Source: Roseibacillus sp. (lineage in GTDB: Bacteria > Verrucomicrobiota > Verrucomicrobiia > Verrucomicrobiales > Akkermansiaceae). Taken from it: a stretch of 47,542 nt of DNA. The notes below the pieces were generated by a model, which worked only from the letters and a program-made list of their open reading frames with translations, was not told where the DNA came from and made no database searches. The position numbers and the translations under genes are program-made. The DNA is taken from NCBI GenBank assembly GCA_028821775.1, contig JAPKFB010000036.1:1-47542 (forward strand), written 5' to 3'. Positions 1-12,054 of this stretch are shown piece after piece (the stretch's first letter is position 1; each line of letters begins with the position of its first letter).

Positions 1-1
1 G

Positions 2-271
2 GAGAGTGATTCGCCCGCGGAGACAACGCCCGACCCATCGGCTCCTGATCAAGCGGGACTGTCCGGAAGGTTGCAGGTGACTACCGATGAGATGGCCCGG
101 CCTGGCGCGATTGTGAGCGGGTCGGTCACCTTCAGTGATGGCGAGAAGGCGGCTTGGATGATCGATGAGACGGGACGTCCAGGATTAGAACCGGATACCC
201 CGGACTATCAACCAACCGAGCCGGATCTCATCGAATTTGAAAAGCATCTTCGGGTCTTGCTCGAGGGTTGA
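2..271 (+). CDS. C-terminal end of an unidentified protein (5' end outside window)
   Basis: The reading frame is open from the first bases of the window to a TGA at 269-271, so this is the last ~89 residues of a longer gene. A TTG at 71 could serve as a start, but the frame upstream is equally open. The visible part is acidic and proline-rich at first (SPAETTPDPSAPDQ). It then has a small beta-like segment (GAIVSGSVTFSDGEKAAWMI) and a short helical tail (EFEKHLRVLL). I do not recognise the family. The SVTFSDG..A.W.ID.TGR pattern is reminiscent of small domains of unknown function in proteobacterial and PVC proteins, but that is only an impression. It ends 30 bp before the DJ-1-like relic. Confidence 0.55.
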   Translation, partial: ESDSPAETTPDPSAPDQAGLSGRLQVTTDEMARPGAIVSGSVTFSDGEKAAWMIDETGRPGLEPDTPDYQPTEPDLIEFEKHLRVLLEG

Positions 272-301
272 GGCTGAGGAACTAGGAGCCCCCGCGAGGC
301 G

Positions 302-644
302 ATGGCCGTTCAAGTTCTCGGTGTGGTTGCCAATGGGGTGGAGGAGACCGAATTGGTCGTGCCCGTGGATCTTCTGAGGCGCGCTGGTGCGGAGGGGGTG
401 ATGGCGACACCGAACGCCGAGTTGGAAATCACCGGAAAACATGGAATTTGAATCGGAGCCGATGCCCAGCTGCAAGGGCTCGACGCGGAGGGGTTTGAAG
501 CCCTGTTTTTACCGGGTGGACCTGCCGTGATGGAGCTCCGAAAGGAGGGGAGCGTTGCCGAGTTGGCGACGTTGATCGCGCTTGGACTGGTCTTGGTGAG
601 GCCTCTGATCGGAGAGGCGGAAGCGCAAGAGGTGGCGGCCGCCA

Positions 645-655
<11 letters not shown>
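302..655 (+). pseudogene. Broken DJ-1/PfpI family gene (nonsense codon plus internal deletion)
   Basis: Starting at ATG 302 the frame reads MAVQVLGVVANGVEETELV, then VDLLRRAG, the classic N-terminus of DJ-1/PfpI/ThiJ proteins, where the early Glu is the conserved acid near the active site. An in-frame TGA at 449-451 interrupts it. The same frame continues immediately with IGADAQLQGLD and ALFLPGGPAVMELR, the family's LPGG strand. The nucleophile elbow (A-C-x-G/A-P) never appears. After about residue 90 the text jumps to ALGLVLVRPLIGEAEAQEVA, which resembles the family's last helix (FAL.LV..L.GE..A..VA). At 117 codons the relic is far below the usual ~180-190. It therefore appears to have a nonsense mutation and an in-frame loss of the middle of the fold. 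Its 3' end overlaps the convergent flavoprotein gene by 11 bp. Confidence 0.8.
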
Positions 656-4079
<3,424 letters not shown>

Positions 4080-4129
4080 TGGCCGATTGTCAATAAGTCG
4101 GTCCGGACGGAGGATGGACGGCGTGCAGG

Positions 4130-6646
4130 CTACTTGAGGAACTCCTGGTAGCGGCCCTGGAGCGCTTTGGTCTCTGCTTCGGCCTTCTCGAGCTGCGGTT
4201 TGCGCTCGTCCAAGGCAGTGCGGAGTTCGCCGATTTCCTGACCCAGTTGGGCAAGCTGAGCGGTGAGCTCTCCTTTCCGCGAGTCGATCTTTTTCACTTC
4301 ATCGAGGAATCCAGCGAGTTGCTGGGAGATCGTGTTGAAGACTTCGGTGTCACTGTCCTGTTGCGCCTTGAGAGCGTCCCGTTGTTCGGTAACCACGAGG
4401 GCCTGGGCGTTCACTTCCGCCGCGCGCCAGAACTTGAGGTCAACTTGCAGTTGGCTGGCATCAGCTTGTGCCTTCTCGAAAGCGGCCTTGGGCAGGGCGT
4501 GGGCCTTCGTCTTGGCCGCGAGGGTGTCTTGAGCAGGTTTCAGGGAAGCCTTGAGAGCGGCGAGTCTCTCGTTGGCCGTCTGCGTCTCTGGTCCGAGGGC
4601 AGCACGGCGAGCGCCGACCTTCTTGAGGTTGGCGTCGAGAGCCTTCAACTGTGTGTTGGCCTGGTCGGAGCCTTTCTGCGCGGCGCCCACATTGGAGACT
4701 ATGGCGCCGAGCTGGTTCTTCAGTTCCGAGAGACGAGACTGAGCCCCGGCGAGGTTGCTGCGGATTTGAGCGAGCTTGGTGCGATGGTCAGTCAGCGTCT
4801 TCTCCGCGATCTCGGCTTGCTGTTTGAGGGGCGCGTCCTCGGGGTTGGCGTTGGACTGATCCCGCATCTTCTTGGCCTGGGCAATCAGCTTTTTCTCCTC
4901 CGCGGTGTCGGGCGCAAGATCGAGTGTTTTCACTTCGGTCTCCGCCTTGGCGATGAGATCCCTGTGGTTGCTGACGCGTCCCTGGGCTTGCTTGAGTTCC
5001 GCCAGTTTGGCGTCGCGGGTGGCAAGGAGCTTGTTGCGCGCATCGGCGCTCCTGGTCGTCTCCTGATCGAGCTTCGTTTTCTCTGCTTGGAGTTTTGTGA
5101 TCAGGGTGCTGGTGGCACTGCTCTCGGTGGTATTCTTCTGCAGCGCGGCGGTGGCGGAATTCATGGCTGCCTGGGCGGCCTCAAAGGCTTCCTTTGCTGC
5201 CGCGACCGATTCCGGAGCGTCCGCGATCTGCTTCTGCAATGCGGCCACGCGTTCAGCGATGCGGGGGGGATTCCCTGGGAGTTCGCCGAGGCGGGCAAAG
5301 GTGTTGGCGTCCCACGCTTCGATCTTGCCATTCCAGTCTGCGGTGAAGAGGCGCTTCCCGTCCTGGGTGATGGCCACTTCGACCACCATTTCTCCAAATT
5401 TGGGCAGAACCTTTTTCAAGTTGAAGTCGGGGTTCCAAATTTTGACCTCGCGATTTCGCCCCGAGGTCACGAACTCCCCGCTGCGGGCGTAATCGAAGGA
5501 AAGAGTGCCTCCACTGTGAGCGGTGAATTTCTTCACCTGCTTGCCATTGTTCATCTCCCAGAAGATGACCTGCCCGTCTTCCGACGAGGTTGCGACCAGA
5601 TTGGAGTCCGCGCGCCAGGCGATCTTCGTGATTCCGCTGGTGTGGCCCTTCAAGGTGTGAAATTCATTGCCGGTTCCGGCCTCCCAAATCCAGGCTCCAC
5701 CGTTGCGGTCGCCCGTGGCGAGGAGTACTCCATCAGGAGAATAGGCGAGGGAAGTGATCCAGTCGGTGTGCTTCTTGATCGACTTGAGCTCCTCTCCGCT
5801 CTGAGGGTCCCAGAGTTTGATGAGACGAGACGGCCCGCCCAAGGCGACCCCTCCGAGGTCGAGTCGGAGGCTGGCAGCGAGCACGGAATCGAACTCCCTG
5901 CCATTGGCCATGACCATCTTTCCAGTGGTGACATCCCACGTGTAGGTCGTCCCCGACTTGCCGGCGATGCCGCCGCCGGCGATGAGGTATTTCCCGGTGG
6001 GGTGGAAGGAGACCGTTTCAGGGAAGCCCCTGGGGAAGGGGAGAATAGCGGCGAGTTGGAGGGTGTCGGTGTTAAAGAGAAGGATTTGTTTTTGAGCCGT
6101 GATGGCCAGCAGAGGAGCCCAGGGGCTGCAGGCCATGTCGTTCACGGTGGTGTTGCGAAGGGAGGTAATGACCGGTTCGAGATTGAGATGCTCCGGCATC
6201 GGGGGTGGTCCGTCCGGCTTGGCGGAAGGGTCGACCTTGAGTTTGGCAATCTTGGGACCGGTCGACTTTTTGGCTCTGGAGCTCGTGTTCTCCAAGAGGC
6301 CGCCGTCAATCCAGGTGCGGATCAGGTCCGCGTCCTTCTTGGCGATTTTGTCTCCCTTGGGCGGCATGAATGGTTCGGCCGTGTGGGTGACACTGGTATA
6401 GATTTTGGAGCTGGCTCCATCTCCAGCGTTGGCAATGAGACCTCCGGATCCCCCAGCCATTGTGCCGGTGTAGTTGGAGAGATCGAGGTCACCCTTCTTC
6501 TTGTCGGGGTTATGACAGTTCAGGCAGCTCGACTCGAAGATAGGGAAGATGTGATCATCGTAGGTGATCTTTTCCGCCGCCCGCAGTGGAGCGGAGAGGA
6601 GGGAGCAGGTGGAGAGGAGGAGCGCGACTGATCGTTTCGTTGGCAT
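4130..6646 (-). CDS. Secreted cytochrome c / WD40 propeller / long coiled-coil protein
   Basis: This is the last gene of the four-gene PVC operon. Starting at ATG 6646 (MPTKRSVALLL) it has a signal peptide ending near LRAAEK, then a planctomycete-type cytochrome c domain with the heme motif CLNCH (C41, C44, H45) and the expected distal Met region (EPFMPPKGDK). Residues ~115-430 form WD40 repeats, for example WITSLAYSPDGVLLATGD, ITKIAWRADSNLVATSSEDG and IKLWDPQSGEEL. From about residue 440 to the end (838) the sequence is Ala/Lys/Glu/Gln-rich heptad text with no Pro breaks for long stretches, predicting an extended coiled coil. The frame can be extended 48 residues upstream, but only the later Met gives a signal peptide. 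It starts 52 bp after the DUF1553 gene. A periplasmic electron-transfer or scaffold role is inferred. Confidence 0.88.
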   Translation of the reverse strand: MPTKRSVALLLSTCSLLSAPLRAAEKITYDDHIFPIFESSCLNCHNPDKKKGDLDLSNYTGTMAGGSGGLIANAGDGASSKIYTSVTHTAEPFMPPKGDKIAKKDADLIRTWIDGGLLENTSSRAKKSTGPKIAKLKVDPSAKPDGPPPMPEHLNLEPVITSLRNTTVNDMACSPWAPLLAITAQKQILLFNTDTLQLAAILPFPRGFPETVSFHPTGKYLIAGGGIAGKSGTTYTWDVTTGKMVMANGREFDSVLAASLRLDLGGVALGGPSRLIKLWDPQSGEELKSIKKHTDWITSLAYSPDGVLLATGDRNGGAWIWEAGTGNEFHTLKGHTSGITKIAWRADSNLVATSSEDGQVIFWEMNNGKQVKKFTAHSGGTLSFDYARSGEFVTSGRNREVKIWNPDFNLKKVLPKFGEMVVEVAITQDGKRLFTADWNGKIEAWDANTFARLGELPGNPPRIAERVAALQKQIADAPESVAAAKEAFEAAQAAMNSATAALQKNTTESSATSTLITKLQAEKTKLDQETTRSADARNKLLATRDAKLAELKQAQGRVSNHRDLIAKAETEVKTLDLAPDTAEEKKLIAQAKKMRDQSNANPEDAPLKQQAEIAEKTLTDHRTKLAQIRSNLAGAQSRLSELKNQLGAIVSNVGAAQKGSDQANTQLKALDANLKKVGARRAALGPETQTANERLAALKASLKPAQDTLAAKTKAHALPKAAFEKAQADASQLQVDLKFWRAAEVNAQALVVTEQRDALKAQQDSDTEVFNTISQQLAGFLDEVKKIDSRKGELTAQLAQLGQEIGELRTALDERKPQLEKAEAETKALQGRYQEFLK

Positions 6647-6698
6647 GGAACCTGGAAGGGAAGGGTCCGGGATTGGCGCCGGTGCGGCGCCGACCCGA

Positions 6699-9506
6699 TC
6701 AGTGATTGAAGATGAATTCCTTGGAGTTGAGGATGGCCCAGAAGACGTCCTCGAGGATTTCGATGCGTTCCTTGTTGTCTGTGATGGCATGGAAGGACTC
6801 CATCAGCTTGTGGCGTTCGGCCTCGGTGGGACTGCGGCTGAGAGAGCGGTGGTAGAGGGCTTCGATGACAGCCTCGGGCGTCTTCTTCTCCTTGAGAAGT
6901 CGTTTGATCACGCCGCCGTTGCGCACGCGATTGTGCACCGCGTCGCCGTTGAGCAGGTGCAGGGCCTGGGAGAGATTGGGCTCCATCTTGACTTCGCAGG
7001 AGCACACTGTCTGGCGGGTGGCGCGACCGAAGGTGGTGAGGAAATAGGTGGAGGTGTTGCCGTCCGCAATCTGCACTGCTCGCGCGCCGAGGGGAAGGCC
7101 GCGGAACTTGTTGGGGGTCTCGGTGACCTGTGCGAAGGCATCGAGGAGGACCTCGGCCCGCAGTCTCCGGATGAGAGAGTGCGAAAAATTGGTGAGGTCC
7201 GTGGAGTTGGTCTCGTTAGTCTGACTGGAGAGTTGGTAGCTGCGCGAGGTGCAGATGTCGCGCACGAGCTTCTTGAAGTCGTAGTTGTAGTCCACGAACT
7301 TGGCAGCCATGGCCTCGAGGAGTTCCGGATTGCTGGCGGGGTTCGAGACCCGGACGTCGTCGACCGGATCGGTGATTCCCATGCCATAGAAGTGTGACCA
7401 CACGATGTTGACCACGTTCTTCGCGAACCAGGGGTTGTTCTTGGCGGTCAGCCACTCCGCCATGGCCTCGCGGTGGGTCTTGTTCTTGGTGTTGGCCGGT
7501 TCCTTGGCACCGAGGAATTGCGGGACGGCATTCTGCTTGGTGACCGGATGCTGGATGCTCCCGCCGCCGTCAAAGACGATTTGCTCGTGGGGATCCTCCG
7601 CGCCCTTTTTCCGCACCTGGGAGAAGAGCGCTGCGAAGCCGTAGTAGTCATTCATGGTCCACCGGTCGAAGGGGTGGTTATGGCACTGGGCGCATTGAAT
7701 GCGGGTTCCCATGAAGACCTGGGCGACATTCTCGGTCATCTTCTTCACGTCGCTCTCGAGCTTGAAGTAGTTGGTGGCAGGATTCTTGAAGGTGCCCCCG
7801 CGGGCGGAAAGGAGTTCGTACATGATGGTGTTGAAGGGCTGATTGTTGGCAACCCGATCGCGGAGCCACTCGTACCAAAGGAGGGCGGACTTGTAGCTGA
7901 CCTGGTTGGCGTTGTTGCCGGTGGAGCGAATCTGGAGGAGTTCCGCCCACTTCATGACCCAGACTTCGGTGAATTCCTTGCGCTTGAGAAGTTGATCGAC
8001 GAGGGCTTCCCGCTTTTTCGGATCGGGGCTCTCGAGGAAGGCCTTGCGAACTTCTTCGGTGGGGAGTACCCCGGCAATGTCGAGGTGGACCCGGCGGATG
8101 AACACTTCATCGCTGCAGAGATCCGAGGGAATGATGCGAAGCTTGTGCAGTTTGGCATGGACGTGAGTGTCGATGTAATTGTTCTCAGGCAGCTTGGGTC
8201 GTTCGTAGACCAGGTCCTTGGGGATCACGATGGTCTGAGTGCCTTCGGTGTAGGTGTGGAAGCGTGCGAGGAGGAAGGCTTCACCGCGGTTCTTGGTCTT
8301 CGCCACTCCGGTGCTCTCATTGATCTCGACACTGTTGTCGTTTGAGGAACTGAAGCTCGAGAGGGTGGTAACGTCGCGATCGGTGCCGTCCGAATAACGA
8401 GCGCGCACGGTCAGGGGAACCTTCACCCGTTCGCCTTTGAGAACATATTGCTTCGGCTCGATGTCAATGCCGATGGGCAGGGCGATGTCGTCCTTGTCGT
8501 AAGGAACACCAGCCTTGATCCAATTGATCATGGCCTTGGCGTATTGAGTGTCCTTGCCAAACAGTTTGCCACCCGTGTGCGGGACCTGGCCAGTGGACTT
8601 GGTCACGAGCAGGGACTCCTCGGGGAGGGCGAGGTTGATGCGGCGGCCAGAAAGTTGGCGCGTGATGCGCTGGTGGTCGCCCTTGGGATCGTAGCCGAAG
8701 AGGGAGAGCATGAAGCCGTCCTGGCCCCGGGCAGATCCGTGGCACGAGCCGGTGTTGCATCCCGCCGAGGTCAAGACCGGCATGATATCGAGTTGGAAGC
8801 TGATGGGGCGGGGGACCGTCGCGTCCTTCACGACGACCGCGATTTCAGAAGACTGCCCGCGAAAATCGATTCGGAGCTTCGTTTGGCCGTCGGCCACGGG
8901 CTTGAGAGTGCTGCCATTCAGGGTGGCTAGGGCCGGGTTTTCCAAGGCGAGCTTGGCCCAAGCGGTCACGTCGCGAGAGGTCCCGGCCTTGTATTTTGCA
9001 ATCACCACCAAGCGGTGGAAGTCGGCGGCAGTTTCGAGGGTGATGGTGGAGGGGTAGACCTCGAGGCCGGCCAAGGTCGGATCGGGAAGGTCGGGGTCTT
9101 CCGCCGGGCCGGTGCGCGGTTTCTGAGAAAGCGTGACGTTCTCCGGCCAGGTCGCTCCTTCCTCGATCCACGACTTGAGGGCGGCAATTTGTTCGCCGGT
9201 TAGGAGTTCACGATCCGACTTCTCATCGAGAGGCGGCATGACGTCTTCGTGGTCCGGAGCGAGGGCGGTGCGTTTCAGAATTTCAGATTCATCCGGCTTG
9301 CCGGGTACCACCGCATCGGCATTCTCTCCGCCTTCGAGGAGTTTCTTCCTGGTGTCTAGGCGGAGCCCGCCTTTGGACTTTTTTTGGTTATGACACTCTA
9401 GGCAGTTTTGCTCCAGGATGGGGCGAATGTGCTCAAAGGGAATGGCGAAGCTCGATCCGGAGGGGATCAAGAACATCGCGATGAGGATGGGAAGAGAGCG
9501 CTTCAT
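6699..9506 (-). CDS. DUF1549/DUF1553 multiheme cytochrome-like protein (PSCyt1-PSCyt2-PSD1)
   Basis: A signal peptide (MKRSLPILIAMFLIPSG) leads into a PSCyt1 cytochrome domain with CLECH (C35, C38, H39). A middle region of beta domains follows, with a second site SAGCNTGSCHGSARG, typical of this family though spaced C-x4-CH. Then comes DUF1549 (HRLRIIPSDLCSDEVFIRR.HLDIAGVLPT) and the diagnostic RIQCAQCHNHPFDRW, a third CxxCH. DUF1553 closes the protein (NPWFAKNVVNIVWSHFYGMG, SNPELLEAMAAKFVDYNYD, NSKEFIFNH). The 935-residue length is normal. These proteins are abundant in Planctomycetes and Verrucomicrobia. Their biochemical role is not established, but covalent heme and export to the periplasm are expected. 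It lies 3 bp downstream of the PPC-domain gene. Confidence 0.93.
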   Translation of the reverse strand: MKRSLPILIAMFLIPSGSSFAIPFEHIRPILEQNCLECHNQKKSKGGLRLDTRKKLLEGGENADAVVPGKPDESEILKRTALAPDHEDVMPPLDEKSDRELLTGEQIAALKSWIEEGATWPENVTLSQKPRTGPAEDPDLPDPTLAGLEVYPSTITLETAADFHRLVVIAKYKAGTSRDVTAWAKLALENPALATLNGSTLKPVADGQTKLRIDFRGQSSEIAVVVKDATVPRPISFQLDIMPVLTSAGCNTGSCHGSARGQDGFMLSLFGYDPKGDHQRITRQLSGRRINLALPEESLLVTKSTGQVPHTGGKLFGKDTQYAKAMINWIKAGVPYDKDDIALPIGIDIEPKQYVLKGERVKVPLTVRARYSDGTDRDVTTLSSFSSSNDNSVEINESTGVAKTKNRGEAFLLARFHTYTEGTQTIVIPKDLVYERPKLPENNYIDTHVHAKLHKLRIIPSDLCSDEVFIRRVHLDIAGVLPTEEVRKAFLESPDPKKREALVDQLLKRKEFTEVWVMKWAELLQIRSTGNNANQVSYKSALLWYEWLRDRVANNQPFNTIMYELLSARGGTFKNPATNYFKLESDVKKMTENVAQVFMGTRIQCAQCHNHPFDRWTMNDYYGFAALFSQVRKKGAEDPHEQIVFDGGGSIQHPVTKQNAVPQFLGAKEPANTKNKTHREAMAEWLTAKNNPWFAKNVVNIVWSHFYGMGITDPVDDVRVSNPASNPELLEAMAAKFVDYNYDFKKLVRDICTSRSYQLSSQTNETNSTDLTNFSHSLIRRLRAEVLLDAFAQVTETPNKFRGLPLGARAVQIADGNTSTYFLTTFGRATRQTVCSCEVKMEPNLSQALHLLNGDAVHNRVRNGGVIKRLLKEKKTPEAVIEALYHRSLSRSPTEAERHKLMESFHAITDNKERIEILEDVFWAILNSKEFIFNH

Positions 9507-9509
9507 GGG

Positions 9510-11960
9510 TCAGTTGTCGTTCTTGCTCTGCAGGCGAAGTTGTTCGAGGCGGGAAAGGCGCTTTTTGGCGGGTGGCTTTGCGGCCGGTTTGGGGGTTTTC
9601 TTTTTGGCGACCGGATTCTTGGGTGCTGGTGGTGGGGGATCGATGCGCAGGACGCCGCCGCCCATCGCAGTGCCTCGAATGGGGTGACCATTTTTGCTAA
9701 TCACCACAGTGCAGAAGAGATTGGAGGTCTTGCCCTTTTTGGCATCGGAGCTCACTTCGAGGGGGAAGGTGATTTCCTTGGAATCCTTGGTGATGAGGAG
9801 TTCGGTGGTCTTCACTCCATGGGGCAGTCCATTCACGCTGATCTTGGCCTCGCCGCTGAAGTCCTTGTGCACCTCGATGGTGCAGACGAGGTCGGTATTT
9901 TGACCCAGTTCGGTGGCGGCCAAATCGATTGTTCCGCCCACGAAGGGATCCACGATTTCGATCGATTGCAGGGAGGAAGAGACCAGGATCGGGCCCTTGC
10001 TGCCGGTCGCTTCCCCGGTCACAAAGATGCGCCACTTGGCGGCCGTCGCGCCGGCATTGGCATTGATCCCCATGATCACTTCGTTTTTTCCTTTGGGAAT
10101 GTCGACGTTGGACGGGGCACCCACTCCGGGCGGGCGCCACGGGAGAGTGACTCGGATATTTTCGTCGAATTCACCATGACGCACGGCCGTGATCTTGAGG
10201 CGCATGGTGCCATTCTTGACTAAGGGGACGGGCGGGACCTCGAGTTCGAGATGGAAGGGGGCTTCTTCAATCACGGCGATGGCGAGGCGGTCGTCAGAAT
10301 AGCTGTGAAAGATTCCGGCATTGTTGACTTCGATGTGGTTGATGGTCTCGCTGAAGGGGCCGGTGAGTCCGCTTTTGGGATCCTTCACCTTGAGCTTGAA
10401 TAGCCCGCCGCCAATTTCCGCTTCAGGATTGGCTTCAAATACAACGGGCATGGTATTGATGCTGCGAGGGGCCGTGTCACGATCGATTTGCACTCCGGAA
10501 GGAAGTTGAGGGGCATCCAGATCGATGTCGCAGCCGATGTTGCTGCGCCCGATATTCACGACTCGGCCGACGCGATTGCCTCGCGGCACGCTGATCATCT
10601 TCCACTTCTGGCTGTTGTTGCGCTCGCCATAGGGGAGGGTGGCGGAGAGGGCGGAGCTTCGGGTGGCGATCTCGATGCGATAGGTGTAGTCCGGACCGTT
10701 TCCGTAGAGTTGATCACGGATGTTGATGTTGTAGATGCCGTCCTCCGGAATCTCAAAGTCGAGGCGGCTGTCAGGGTTGCCATTCTCGGCGTCGTCGTTG
10801 TTGCCAATCTGTTTCGCATCGCCTTCCTTACGGACGATAATGTAGGCGTCGAGCGGAGAGCGCAGTTGGCGGGCGTAAACCTGTGCGCGCAGTTTCTGTC
10901 CCTTCTTGGCGCTGAATTTGAACCAGTCCTTGTCTTCGTTCTTGGAGAGGATGCCATGAAAGGCGACCGGGGTGGGCGGCGCTTCGGCGGGAGTCGCATC
11001 CTTCGCCCCCTCGTTGGGCTCGATCTCGTTGAAATACGGATAAGAACTCAGACGGATGGGAATTCCCGAGGGGGTAAACCAATCGCCATTTTTCACGAGG
11101 CCTTCGAATTTGCGCGCCTGCTCCGGCAACTGGAGGACGGTTTTGATCTCGCCGGTGGGGTCTCCCACGAAGGTAAACTCGCGCTTTTCACCGGGCTGGC
11201 CACCGGGAGGATAGATCGCAGTGGGGCGGGGGAAATCGCCCACATGCAGGCGATACTGACAGGCGCCGGTTCCCTGATAGGACGATTCGCGGACCAGCAC
11301 GGTGTAGGGGCCATCCTCAGGAATCAGAAGCGAGGCGGCGCAATCGCGGAACAGGAGGGCGGTGTCATCGCTGGAGACCAATTCAAAGCGCTCCCTATTC
11401 AGGATCGCGACATAGGGATCGAACATGGTGCGGGCCAGGCGCATGCCCTCGACTTCGACTGAGAGACGTTGGCCCTTTTTGCACTGGAGGCGGTAGTAGT
11501 CGGCGTCCTCGCGATCGGCCACGCCCTGAATGGTGGAATTCAGGGTGATCTCCTGCGGTTCCTCGAACTTGCTGTTGAGGTCGCGTTTGCGGTCTTCGCT
11601 GCGCTTCTCCATCACGGTGGGGTACTGCCCCACCCAGAAGGTGCGCTGGAAACTGATCCCACCCTTGCAGCGAAGTCGCATTTGGTGTTCGCCGAGGGGT
11701 GCGTCGGCATCGATCCTGATCGTTGCTTTTACCGTCTTGTGATCCTCACCCACCTTCTCGAGGTTGGTGACGGTGATTCCCTCGTTGTAGAAGATGATTT
11801 CCTGCGGTTCGTAGAGGCGGTCGCCGGAGAGGCTGATGGTCATCTCGGTGCCGCGTTGACCACCTCGTGGGGAGATCAGGCTTACCGAGGGCGTGTAGGC
11901 GGCGGCTTGCAGGACGAGGAGTCCGGAAAGGAGGATGGTTCGCACGAATGAGGCGTTCAT
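9510..11960 (-). CDS. Secreted PPC-domain protein of the PVC cytochrome operon
   Basis: Start chosen at ATG 11960 (MNASFVRTILLSGLLVLQAAAYT), which gives a clear signal peptide; the 16 extra upstream residues do not. The N-terminal ~90 residues look like an IPT/TIG-type beta sandwich (PRGGQRGTEMTISLSGDRL). Two or more bacterial pre-peptidase C-terminal (PPC) domains follow: VQGVADREDADYYRLQCKKGQ with DGPYTVLVRESSYQGTG, then HGILSKNEDKDWFKFSAKKG with PEDGIYNINIRDQLYGNGPD. The C-terminus is Lys/Pro-rich (KKKTPKPAAKPPAKKR), possibly a surface or wall-associated tail. No protease domain is visible. The protein probably serves as the adhesive or carbohydrate-binding partner of the adjacent cytochrome and DUF1501 proteins. 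Four genes here run in one direction with gaps of 3-94 bp. Confidence 0.85.
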   Translation of the reverse strand: MNASFVRTILLSGLLVLQAAAYTPSVSLISPRGGQRGTEMTISLSGDRLYEPQEIIFYNEGITVTNLEKVGEDHKTVKATIRIDADAPLGEHQMRLRCKGGISFQRTFWVGQYPTVMEKRSEDRKRDLNSKFEEPQEITLNSTIQGVADREDADYYRLQCKKGQRLSVEVEGMRLARTMFDPYVAILNRERFELVSSDDTALLFRDCAASLLIPEDGPYTVLVRESSYQGTGACQYRLHVGDFPRPTAIYPPGGQPGEKREFTFVGDPTGEIKTVLQLPEQARKFEGLVKNGDWFTPSGIPIRLSSYPYFNEIEPNEGAKDATPAEAPPTPVAFHGILSKNEDKDWFKFSAKKGQKLRAQVYARQLRSPLDAYIIVRKEGDAKQIGNNDDAENGNPDSRLDFEIPEDGIYNINIRDQLYGNGPDYTYRIEIATRSSALSATLPYGERNNSQKWKMISVPRGNRVGRVVNIGRSNIGCDIDLDAPQLPSGVQIDRDTAPRSINTMPVVFEANPEAEIGGGLFKLKVKDPKSGLTGPFSETINHIEVNNAGIFHSYSDDRLAIAVIEEAPFHLELEVPPVPLVKNGTMRLKITAVRHGEFDENIRVTLPWRPPGVGAPSNVDIPKGKNEVIMGINANAGATAAKWRIFVTGEATGSKGPILVSSSLQSIEIVDPFVGGTIDLAATELGQNTDLVCTIEVHKDFSGEAKISVNGLPHGVKTTELLITKDSKEITFPLEVSSDAKKGKTSNLFCTVVISKNGHPIRGTAMGGGVLRIDPPPPAPKNPVAKKKTPKPAAKPPAKKRLSRLEQLRLQSKNDN

Positions 11961-12054
11961 GGATTCGGTCGGCTGCCGAGCCAACGCCCGCATGCCCCGA
12001 AGAGGCACTCAGGTGGCGGCCGGCGCATGGTGGTGCCGCAGTGGTTATTGTTGC

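Noticed and set aside
4247..6631. 794-codon plus-strand ORF
   Set aside because: Antisense to the cytochrome-WD40-coiled-coil gene. It is a product of GC-rich codon use and shows no domain.
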